A model generated the notes under the pieces. It was given only the letters and a program-made list of their open reading frames with translations, searched no databases and was not told the origin of the DNA. Below are positions 12,003-22,300 of a DNA stretch of 64,000 nucleotides, piece by piece. The translations under genes and the position numbers were made by a program. This DNA comes from Paragordius varius (Eukaryota > Nematomorpha), in the NCBI GenBank assembly GCA_964247055.1, contig OZ176053.1, positions 992,001 to 1,056,000 of the forward strand. The letters are read 5' to 3'. Position 1 is the stretch's first letter; every line of letters starts with the position of its first letter.

Positions 12003-13896
12003 TCTAGTGATAACAAATATTAAAAATGGATAAAACAAAAAGATTCCTATTTTATGAAATAACATTACAAGAATTGTTATAATGAAGCTTAATAAATTTA
12101 TATTAACAGTTAATCCAATACAATAAAATTTAATTATTTATTTGGGACAGATATTATCTACTGACTGTGGAAAATAAAATAAAAAAAAATGTTTTTAATT
12201 ACAAATAATATACCCATCCATCTATTGTAATAAATATTCAACAATCTTTTTTAAGCCTTAAGGTTATTCTAAGATAGGTATAATTAAAATAATGGGTATG
12301 GTATTGTAAACCAGCGTTTCATATTTTTCATCGAATGATAACACAATTTGAATTAAGCTATAAACTACTTAAATTTTGCATATATACCTTTTAAAATTCA
12401 AATTCATTCTTAAACAATTCAAATTCAACCTAAAAATATATGTCTTTTTTAAGATTGAAAAATTACCTATATTTTATGTATATTTTTAAAAAAAATTGTT
12501 TTAAAAAAAATAATACTGAAAAAAAAATAAATTATGCCGCAAAAGTATATTTCGTATTAATAATAATGAGTTATATTGGTTCGAAAACACATAATTTCGT
12601 TTTAGGGTGAATTTAAATTGTTCAAGGGTGAATTTGAACTGTAAATGGTAATTATATATATATATTGTACAAAGATAAATTTAAATTATAAATGTTTTAA
12701 TTTCATTTACCGAAATACATTGTAATACAAGTGACAAGTATCAAACGGGTAACCAGACTCCAAAATGTTTTGAACGATGAATGAAGCATCACCAAAGGTA
12801 GGCGATATTTTCCCAACATTGTTAAATGTTAACAATATATTTTTGGCATACAATCTAGGAATAAGAATAAATTTAATCAAAATACATATTATAATCATCT
12901 ATCTATCTATATATTTTAGCTGAGATGTTAAACAAAAAAAGCTAAATTTAAAAAATAACAAAGGGTTCCCTCAATCCTCTAAAATTGAGCGTTAATAACT
13001 TCTTTAAACCAAGGGTGGCTAACGTGCGGTTATTGTTTTTGAAGAAAACGTTTTTATGAATAAAATATGAAAAATATATTTCATTTATCGATTTTTCTAA
13101 GGAATAATACTTATGAATTAAAATGATATTTTTTATTTGATACAGAGTATACCATAAAATCAGGTAAAAACATTATTTTTTGTAAAACAGCCATGTTTAA
13201 CGTATTTATTTGGAAAAATGGGAAAAAATCAATTTTATATATATTACAATTTCAATCTTATAGCTTATTTAGTAAGGATCGGCATGTCTTTATAAATCCA
13301 AAATGTTTTTGTCTTTGTAGTTTAATTTTATAAACAGAACTTTTGACATTTTATCTTTATAAAATAAAATCTTTTTTTAACTTTACACTTACCGCTGTAA
13401 AATGCCTCTGGCTTTATCTCCTACAAGCACTAATTTTGTGTCATAATCCGCACCCTTCTGAAGTCGAACATTCATATCATTTTTGATCATTTTGCAAATG
13501 GAGGAATGTACAGCACCACAGAGACCTCGATCGGACGAAAGGGCAATGATTAAATGCTTTTTCCCACCAATATCTGACGTCGTCTCAGGTGCACTACTTT
13601 CCATTACTGCTGGTTTTTTCTCTTTAATACTTTGGTAAAATGCTTTAAATATGAAAACTAAATATACCTAAAGCACCGAGACCATACGGTTTAGCCGGTT
13701 TTAGTTCTCTTTCGGCACGAGCGTATTTGGCAGCTGACACCATTTTCATAGATTTAGTAATTTTTTGGATGTTTTTGACCGATTTCAAACGCATAGAAAC
13801 TAAAATTATTTATTATAAGTAAAAACTGGTTTTAAGAGTAGCCATGCCCCTAGTTTGGAGCAAAAATCCTCCCGTTTGTCCAGCTATCGAAAGCAT
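10514..13896 (-). CDS. ATP5F1C: mitochondrial F1F0 ATP synthase gamma subunit, complete
   Basis: This is the central rotor stalk of the mitochondrial F1 ATPase. Minus-strand exons are 13896-13827, 13799-13668, 13621-13393, 12854-12711, 11457-11237 and 10614-10514. The sum is 897 nt, or 298 residues plus stop, the same length as the human precursor. Residues 1-18 ([18 protein letters not shown]) look like a mitochondrial targeting peptide. Then come [47 protein letters not shown] and PTFGDAS. The C-terminal helix reads [20 protein letters not shown] and [20 protein letters not shown], the most conserved part of the family. Phases are 1, 1, 2, 2, 1. Intron 1 is only 27 nt. The 5' edge of exon 3 has three possible AG sites in the same frame; I chose the first, which adds EKKPAV. 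Introns 4 and 5 are long; intron 4 holds copies of both MITE families. Confidence 0.95.
11551..11934. mobile_element. family 1 MITE with internal 74-bp duplication
   Basis: The left end is diverged (AAGTAAAAAATGATG...TTATGCGGACACAAAACG). The right end is good (ACGTTTTGTCCGTATAATTT then TAATTACAG). It lies in intron 4 of ATP5F1C. Confidence 0.7.
11701..11842. repeat. 74-bp direct tandem duplication inside a MITE
   Basis: The unit starting TATGCTATAAAAATGTATAT at 11701 is repeated from 11775 with no differences that I can see up to CATAGTTTA at 11842. The repeat must be recent compared with the diverged host element. Confidence 0.85.
11960..12001. repeat. (TA)n microsatellite
   Basis: An almost pure TA dinucleotide tract with one AAA interruption, in intron 4 of ATP5F1C. 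Confidence 0.9.
12385..12650. mobile_element. family 2 foldback MITE
   Basis: The start is diverged (TATACCTTTTAAAATTC). Two 21-bp units follow on the left and two inverted units on the right, ending GAACTGTAAATGGTA. It lies in intron 4 of ATP5F1C, 60 bp from exon 12854-12711. Confidence 0.75.
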
Positions 13897-14643
13897 GTGG
13901 AACGCTTGTATATGAATGTGGGTAAACTAAGGCAAAACAGATGATAGTCATAAAAATAAATTATTATTTCTTTTATATGTTTTTACCTAGCTTTCATATC
14001 TTTTGGAATGTTAATTATTAAAAAGTAGAGCAGAAAAAGCGTTAAAAATATTTAGGCAATTTATGATAACAAGGTGATGGTATTAATAATTTAAGATTAA
14101 AGGTGGACGCAAACAATTCTCCCTAAAATAATATATATAAATACTACCAAGAAAATCATTAATACTCAAAATTAACTATCAAACAATGTTTTCATGTGTT
14201 AGATAGAAATGCTTTAATTTTTTACAGTTTTTTCTGTGACTTCTAGAGTCTAAAATTCCTGATCAAAATAAACAGCTCATTGTAAAATAAAAATATATCA
14301 AGCTTTTCTGGTAAATTTAGCCTGAAGTTTTTTAAAGTTAATTATTTACATTTTCTAACTGTAACATACATCTATCTGCATGTTGCAATAGCGATTTCAA
14401 AAGGATATAAACAAACAGTGGCAAAAAGGTTTGAGATGAGGATTTTTTAAAAATTTTACATTTTTGTAGAATGCAACTAAAAGGATTAAAAACATATATT
14501 TAAATTTGGATTAATACCTTATATACTCCTTAAAATATTAAAATTTTAAATCGCTCCGGGATATAAAACTACCCCAAAAGGTAATAGAGTGTTAATAGTT
14601 TTTTTTGAATGCTAAGAATTAATAATTTTTATTGGTATATGAA
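13897..14643. other. spacer upstream of ATP5F1C
   Basis: This is the presumed promoter side of ATP5F1C. It is AT-rich with no open frame or repeat that I can name. No promoter element can be supported by eye. Confidence 0.4.
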
Positions 14644-14889
14644 TAGGGTAACCAGATATTTTGAAAGAAAAATCAGGACAAATCTGAGTAAGGGGGGGAG
14701 GGGGTAAAAGCAAAAAATTTTATACAAAAAATTTATTGTAATATTTTATCATTTTTAAAACAAATCTATATATTTATAAAAACGTAAAGGTGATCAGTTT
14801 CCGGAAAACCGGTAGACCCATTCAAAATCAAATATCGTAAAAATATAATCTTTAACGAATGCCCCGACAATACGGCCTTTTTGAATTAG

Positions 14890-17150
14890 GCCCACAGTTG
14901 GGCCCATCCCGTGTAAAAAAGGGTTTTTTTTCAAAAAGAAATCCACAAAAATCGTTTCTTTAAGACAATTTTCCTGAAAACGTGTTGTACCGATTTCAAA
15001 TATAATTTTTTTACTTATTTTCAATCGCGCCGAACACAGTCGGCTCGCTTTTTTAATTAGCCCTCTTTTTACCCGTTCCCGCTGTTGTCATTTTTTTCAA
15101 AAAAACTAAGTCCACAAGAATTATTTTTTGAATCTATTTTTTGCCCATAATGTGAGACCTTAAAAATTCAAAAGGATTTCAGGTACTTCCTGTTTCGCTA
15201 AAAACTGATCCGTCATATCGTAATAGTCTGCGTTTGGGGCTAAATTTCAGAAAGCCTATCAAGCCATATGAGTTCGATAGCTGCTTAAACTACCCGTAAC
15301 AAGGAAAAAAATTAGATCGTGCGGCGTTTAAAAATTAGGCATTAATTAGGCCTTTACGCCCAGAAAAATGCGCCACCATATGATAATCTTTAAATTTTGA
15401 GGCAATTTTCCGAAAACTAATGAGAGCATATGGAATCAATCATAATTCCAGGTATTCTCCGTAAAAAGGCAAAAATTTTAATCAAGCGCTTTTTTGTATC
15501 AGCCTCTGGGTAGGGATCTACCCGCCTACAATGCGCCATCATATCGATACAACTTTCCTTTGGAGCCAAATTACAGAAATGAGAATATGTGAGCTCAATA
15601 AGGGCCTAAAAATATTTATTAACCCTTAAATAAGTATTTTAGTACAGGGAGTTATTTTAATCAGTCAAAAGAAAGCTTAGATTACCAAATGACATAAAGG
15701 TACGAACATCTCAAACATCAGAAATCGTAACCATATTATTGATCAAGGTTATAAAAAGCATTGGATAACAGATTCAATAAACAATATATTAAACCCAAGA
15801 GAAAAACAAAATCCGCCCGAAAAATGTATTTGCCTGACTTATAACAATACATCCAAAAAAGTTAACAATATTATTACAAAAAAGGATGTACGTGTTTATT
15901 ACAAACCACCAAAGAATTTATTAAGTTTGTTAAGACCACGCCGAGAACCAAAAAACAAATGTACAGTCTACCACAAAAGATGTAATGATTGGCCAGCGCA
16001 CTATATTGGACAATCTAAACGCCCTATAAATATTAGAGAAAAAGAACACAACAGAAAAGGTTCGGCCATCTACGACCATCGCAACAATACAGGTCATACC
16101 TTCGGCCCAGCATCCATTGTAGCACAAGCCGACAAATTATCCGATAGGTTGATTTTGGAGGCTTGTTTTATCCATTCAAACAGTATATACCTCATCAACA
16201 GAAGAGAAGAGAGTAAAGTCTAAACAAAGTCACAAAAGACTTCCTAAAAGAAACAGATTACTTCAAAATATTTACCACACCAAGGAAAAAACAATAACAC
16301 ATGCACATCACTTTGCATTTTTTGTTATCATAATTTATAATTATATTTTTCAAATTTTGTTTTAATTAATCTTATTATTATTTATCTTTATTTTAGTTAT
16401 CCATTGAAAAAGATACTCTCATGTATCGAAAATTTTGGATATAGTTTGAATTCAATAAATTTTACGAGAATACAAATTATTATTTTAGCTAAAAAAAAGC
16501 TTTACGCCCTGAAAAATTCGGCGCCATAGAACAATTTTTACATTTGGACATTATATCCAGATATTCCCCAAATAAAGACAAAAATTTTGCCGCTTTTTAT
16601 ACCTGCCTCTGGGTAAGAAGCTAACCCCAAAAACTGTGCCACTATATAGAAATTGCGTTGTTTTGGAACTAATTTAAAAACTTATGCTATATGAACTCAC
16701 ATTAAGTTTGAAATATTACCTGCAACTAGGTAAAAATTAAGGTCAGGCCTTTTTTTATTAGCCGTTAATTTGGGATATTTATGCAATAAAAATACGCCAT
16801 TATATAACGATTATTTAGAGTTGAGGTATTCGAATAACCCATTAGACAAAGGTCTCAAAGATGATTCCAAATATTTTCCCTGTGAAGGCAAAAAAATTTA
16901 ACTTAGCGCTTTTTCCATATAGGCCTATGGGTAGGGGACAGGGTTAAAACTGAGACGCCATACAAAAATGGAGTGGCTTTGGAGCTAATTTTCAAAAAAA
17001 GAGAAGCCATACTAGTTCAATAAGGCTTTAAATATTACTCATAAAAAGGTAAAAATTATATTATAGCGGTATTTTCCGTTAGCCGTCAATTTGGGGCCTT
17101 CACACCAGTAAACCATATATTAGTATTAAAGCACCGTCTTATTTTATTGT
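14890..17150. repeat. degenerate tandem repeat core, unit roughly 140-165 bp
   Basis: Recurring phrases such as GCGCCACCATAT, TTTGGAGCTAATTT, CAGAAAACCTATGAG, ATATGAGTTCAATA, TACCCGTAACAAGG and AAGCGCTTTTTT return in the same order, at about 15205, 15372, 15536, 16637, 16789 and 16946. Units are strongly diverged. The array is split by the Penelope-like fragment between about 15650 and 16490. The same unit order occurs at 46.7-47.8 kb. Confidence 0.75.
15650..16490 (+). mobile_element. Penelope-like retroelement fragment, GIY-YIG endonuclease end
   Basis: The fragment has a GIY-YIG endonuclease reading (AHYIGQSKRPINIREKEHNR, then DRLILEACFIH) as found at the 3' end of Penelope-like elements. 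A basic segment upstream (DVRVYYKPPKNLLSLLRPR) corresponds to the linker after the reverse transcriptase. It is 5'-truncated, with no reverse transcriptase core in view, and is flanked on both sides by the tandem repeat core. It is an old, non-autonomous fossil inside a hAT element. Confidence 0.75.
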
Positions 17151-17299
17151 CCCTTTTTTCATATAGCCCCCCAGAAGTCGGTAAGACTTTCTCGTGCTGC
17201 CTAGCAGCACGAGATTTACGCTAGTACATTATAAATATAAATAAATATTTTATTCTTTGGTATATTTTTTATTGAGTGAATGCGTTTTAGCAGATTGTC

Positions 17300-18640
17300 A
17301 TCATTTTTTTAAATATTGTGGAAGTTTTCACAAGAATCTTAAATTATATTTGACAGATGAAATGGCCATTGAAGTTTCAACATTTAAATTTGATTAATGT
17401 CACACCAGATTACTGTGTAAAAAACGCGCTCAGTAGTGTTCCAGGTAAAGATAGTGCGAATTCCACAATTTTTAAAATATTATTGTATAGAACATAGTTT
17501 GTTTTAAAAAGATGAATTATTTCTAACCATTTCAATTCTACTCTATTTTTTCTGTTGTCCATAATTTAAGTTTTTTATTATTAATAGATCATTTTCTGAA
17601 AGATTACTTTTTGTGAATTTTTTAGAGATGCAAATGTATTCAAATGATTTTTGATTCGCACCAATTAAATTCTAATTTTAATGTTATCCAATAAAGGATG
17701 ATTTCATTGAATTCCACCGTCCAGAGATAAAAATAGGATTTTAAAGGATCCTAAATTTTTTAAATTCTTTCGATAGCAGGCAGAAGAGCTAACAAACAAG
17801 TTTTATAATATCCAAGCATTTTTACAAAATTCCTTAAGCGTTTCAACGCGCACCGTGAATGAAAAAAAATAGGAATATCTTTTAACAACTACATTTCCCA
17901 CATTCAGGTGTAACAAATCAGCAGCTGTTTGAATAGCGTTGTGATTATATGCGCTGCACACCCAACGCCAATAATGTTTTGAATAGGATTGATTATCTGC
18001 TAATTTATAAAAAAAAATTTTTTTTGTTCCCCTCCTTGCTTTCCCACCGAAGTTCGTATTGATGTTGTCAGCGCAATATGCGATGATTTTATCTTTTAAA
18101 TTTATTTTCTAGAATATTCATTATTGAAGTAAATATGTCGGAATTTTCACCGAGTAGAGACATAAAATCTAAAATTTTAATTTTTACTCCGGTTTCTGGA
18201 TCAAAATATCTTATTAAAGTGGGAAAGAATTTTGTTTCCTTGTGATTTGATGCATCAGAGTATAGCGATATGAAATTAATTTTCAGTAGATCTTTTTGTA
18301 TTTCAGAGAATGCATGTGGCAAAAATACATTGCATACAATGGCTTCAGCCCTTGTACGGGCACATGTAAATATTTTATTGAATAAGGTACAAATAACGTG
18401 TGAGGTACAATCCATAGATCTAAAGGAATAATCGTGATTAACGGCGTGAAAAGATAAAACGCCTTCGGCTAGTGCCAAATTATTTTCTTCCATTCCAAAA
18501 GCGGTTTTTCGATAAAAATCGCTCTTTTTGTAAGATGATGCCGCCTCTAAACATTTTTTATTTTCTGTGTTACTATATGCTTTGTAATATCATGCTTGCC
18601 GCTATGTGCTAGGGTAAATTCCCCCTGTCATAAAAACAAA
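17300..18640 (-). pseudogene. hAT transposase remnant (ZMYM6/KIAA1586-like type)
   Basis: The best frame, 18493-18089, reads ALAEGVLSFHAVNHDYSFRS, MDCTSHVICTLF, CARTRAEAIVCNVFLPHAFS, ISLYSDASNHKETKFFP and TLIRYFDPETGVKIK, the diagnostic core of this hAT transposase group (DASNH with the catalytic Asp). Upstream in the same frame is EAASSYKKSDFYRKTAF, and a weak zinc-finger-like GKHDITKH lies near 18600. Downstream, pieces such as KIIAYCADN and NFGGKARRG appear in more than one frame, so the gene is broken at several points. There is no complete protein. Confidence 0.75.
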
Positions 18641-19187
18641 CAAATGATTCATCCTTCGTTTTTTTAAAAAAGAATTTTTTTTATTAATTCATCGTTGAAT
18701 TTACAACCTCTTTTATACTCATAATTTTAATAATATTAGTATAAAAAAATATTATATTACCTTAATTTTGTGGAGTAAACATATAAGCTACCGATTTGTG
18801 GTATTATTTGTTTTTTATAATGTTGGCAGTAGCATTAGGAAGCAAAGTGTATAATCATATGATATAAATTCGAAAAAATAAATTTTAATTTAAAAATAAA
18901 AATTTTAAATTTAAAATTAATATAGATTTTAAAGATAACTAATGATAAAAAATTTAAACGGATAAAAAAAATATTTCTTTTATAAAAAACTCAAATGTAT
19001 TTAAAAAACTTTTTTTTATATAATCGTGAAAAGCGGGACGTTTGGTCACCCTATATATACTACTTATTCTTTTAGATTGTCTAATAAGGAATAGAGAAAT
19101 ATAAAATATTTAGTTTTTTATAAATATCAGGAGCGATTTAAAAAGTATAAATATTTATATATATAAATATATATAAAAATGATTGAC

Positions 19188-19230
19188 TTTTATGTTTTGC
19201 CTTATAATTTTATTTTATACTGTATAATTG
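19188..19230. mobile_element. right-end fragment of a family 1 MITE
   Basis: Only the right terminal part remains (TTTTATGTTTTGCCTTATAA...TATACTG followed by TA). It lies just downstream of the THOC1 3' end. Confidence 0.45.
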
Positions 19231-19292
19231 AATCGAAATGTCAACAAATAAAATTTTACTCAGCCACGCAAATGTATCATATCTATACAACA

Positions 19293-19298
19293 TTTATT
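19293..19298 (-). promoter_or_regulatory. AATAAA polyadenylation signal for THOC1
   Basis: AATAAA on the minus strand starts 30 nt past the THOC1 stop codon. The distance is right but the motif is common here. Confidence 0.4.
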
Positions 19299-19327
19299 AA
19301 TTAATAATTTTTATATATATACAAAAA

Positions 19328-22300
19328 TTATTCCCCCGTTTTTTGCCGTTTTGGTGATGAAACGTTAATTGTTTTATTGGGGCCATTATTTTCTAGTTTA
19401 TTCGATAAATTTTGAGCAGTTGGATGGCCTTCATTCACATCCATATCTTGAACAGTTTCACTATTATCTGTAGAAATATTAAAATAAACTAAAAATGTAA
19501 TATGTAAAATATTTAGTTTTTAGATAGGAAAGGGGTTTTTTGCAAAGCGAGTATTTTTTAGACCCTTAAGTTTTAATTAAAGTTTATAGAGTTTTAGTTC
19601 TAAGTAGCGTTTAAAATCTTTTAAGTACATATATTCGTTCGCGATATTTAAAACCATTAGGGGTCTAAAAATATAGTTTACTTGGGAAAATAATCTCGTT
19701 AACTGTGTATTTATATTGAAAAAGTTTTTATGTATTACATATTTGAGCTCAAATATTTGTAATAAAGGGCATCAACAAAAATATCGACTTGATAACAGAA
19801 ATATATACTAGATTTTGTGACAGGTTTTGATAACGCGCCAACATTTATCTCATCCATTTTCATGCGTTTAGCCACGGTTTCCAGAAATTCTGAGATGGCG
19901 TTTTTAGGGTTTGTGTCTTTTTTATTATGCAAAAAACACAAAATTAAGTTTAAGCAAAATAAAACATTTTTAATAATAAAATTAATTTTATGATTAATTG
20001 ATATGAGTGGGCATAAAACAAATCAATATATACTTGGGGTTTGTTTGGCTGGCGCTGAAAAGTATGGGTAGAAAAAATGTTTTGTTTCACGGCTCATTAA
20101 CCTTAAAATTTTCCAATCTCGACTTAGCGTGTCACATCTAAAGGAAGAAAAAATTGATATTTAATGACAATAAAAATATTTTAAATAATTTTATTTTATA
20201 TAAAAATAATTATGGTTTTGAAAAAACAGCAATTTAGTTTAAATGTAGCTTTCGCTTCAATTATTAACTATTTACAACGCTCTTTCATTTTCGTATATTT
20301 GTTTGCAATTCCTTAAAATAATGATAACAGCTGATTTTTGGATTAAAAATTTACAAAAAAATCAATCGTAAGATTTGATTTGTATTTCAAATTATTTTAA
20401 ACTATGATGAAACGCAAATTTTATATTCGATTTAGTTAAAAAAACCCATAAAAAAGGTATTTGGTTATAAAAAGACAAATTTTAGTTTTTTTATACATTC
20501 AAAATTTAGCCACCCCAAATTTCTAGGTAATTTCTCTGAAATAATCAAAAACTCCTTTAAAAATATGTATAAAGTTACCCAGCATTTTTTGCAGCGTTAT
20601 TGGGTTCCCCAAAGCCCGAAAAGGCTAGAGCTGTCCTTAGTTCAGGTTTAAAATTTCGATTTTTAGAAGCGCATGCTTTCATATTGTCGGGTTCAAAGTT
20701 CCAAAGGATGTTTAGGTCAGGACTATGGAAATGCCATAATTAATATTAAAATTATATTGACAAAACAAAACTTGTATAAATTTTATCTTAAAAATGCAAA
20801 ATTAAAAATACTAAAGGTTAGGTATAAATATATTTTAAAAGCTTATATTTTGTACCTTAATTTTTGTTTATTGTTTTGGGATAGAACCGTTATTTATATG
20901 GGTTATATAAAATATCTAGTTAAAAATATGGTTTCCTTTTATTTTATTTTTTTAAGGTTTACCTAATCCTAAAATACTTATAAAAGACATGCAAAATAAA
21001 ATTCAATCTTGCATCTGAGGTTTATTTAAAAACATTTTTACAGTAAAAATTGAAATTATACGGACAAAACGTAATATAAAGACAAATATTTTTTTCAAAA
21101 GACAACAACCATACTTTTTAAATCTTAATATAACTCATTGTTTAAAATGGAAATGTATAAAATAATGATATACATATATTAGTAACACAATCAATTTTAT
21201 AATATTACAATTGTAACTAAATGGCTTACAGAGGTAAAATTAAAGTTTAAAAAAGTATGGTTGTCTATGAAATCAAATATTTGTCTTTATATTTTTACAT
21301 TTTGTCCTTATAATTTCAATTTTTACTGTATTTCTAAGGAATCCGATAAATGTATAATTTAACTAAATTCTACTTGCCAAGATATTGGTAAAAAGGTACA
21401 CAGGTAGAAGAATTATCCTCAGTATTTGCGTGTTGATTAATAGGTGTTGTTGTCGTTGTATGATAATGGGTCGGGAAACGTGATCTCAGAGCTAATTTAT
21501 TTTGACTGCAAAATACGTTGCCATGGATACGGCGTTCGAAATAGTTGGCATAAGTAACTTTGTGCTTATCATTAATTACAATGTTGTTAAAATCATCATT
21601 TTTTGCATTGTTGCTTAATGTAGATTGTTCCTGTTGTATGGTTTGAAGTGTTTGAGATGTGACAAAAGCCGGACACCCGTTATTTTTCCAATCATTCCAA
21701 CATCGACCTTCATGAGCAAGTATGGATTGAATTCTGCCCTTAAATGTGGTCGGGTTATGCGGACTTTCTACTGGGGTACTAATTGATCCTACGAATATAT
21801 AGATAGATGTATAGATACAGTAAAAATTTTATTCATAAGAAACCTACATTTTATAGCTTATTCCATTAATTTTACAGAATTCGATGTTTTAATGAGCCTT
21901 CCCTTTAAATATTTTTCCTTGTTAATTACAATACCCCAAAACATTACTAAACAATATATTTTAGAAGGAAGATACAGTAAAAATTGAAATTATACGGACA
22001 AAACGTAAAAAATATAAAGACAAATATTTTTAGTTAATAGACAACTATACTTTTTGAAACCTTAATTTTTGCTATATAAGCTATTTTTAGTTACAATAAT
22101 AAAATATCGAATTGATTGTGTTAGTAATATATATATATATATATATACATATATCTAGTTCACACTTTGCCTTTAAAACAATGAGTTATAATAAAAAAAA
22201 TCAAGATTAAAAAAGTATGGTTGTTTTCTTTTGGAAAAAAAATATTTGTCTTCAAGTTTTTTCTTTGTAAAAAAAGTTTTAACCATTTAGTATGGGGGCC

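Larger units (their letters stand above)
14644..19053. mobile_element. decayed hAT DNA transposon, about 4.4 kb, with nested insertions
   Basis: The left end reads TAGGGTAACCAGATATTTTG and the right end, read inverted, TAGGGTGACCAAACGTCCCG, a classic hAT-type terminal pair. Flanks TATATGAA and TATATACT agree at 5 of 8 positions, so the 8-bp target duplication is weak. A transposase remnant lies on the minus strand near the right end. A degenerate tandem-repeat core fills much of the left half, and a Penelope-like fragment sits inside that core. It lies between ATP5F1C and THOC1. The boundaries are supported mainly by the inverted ends. Confidence 0.7.
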
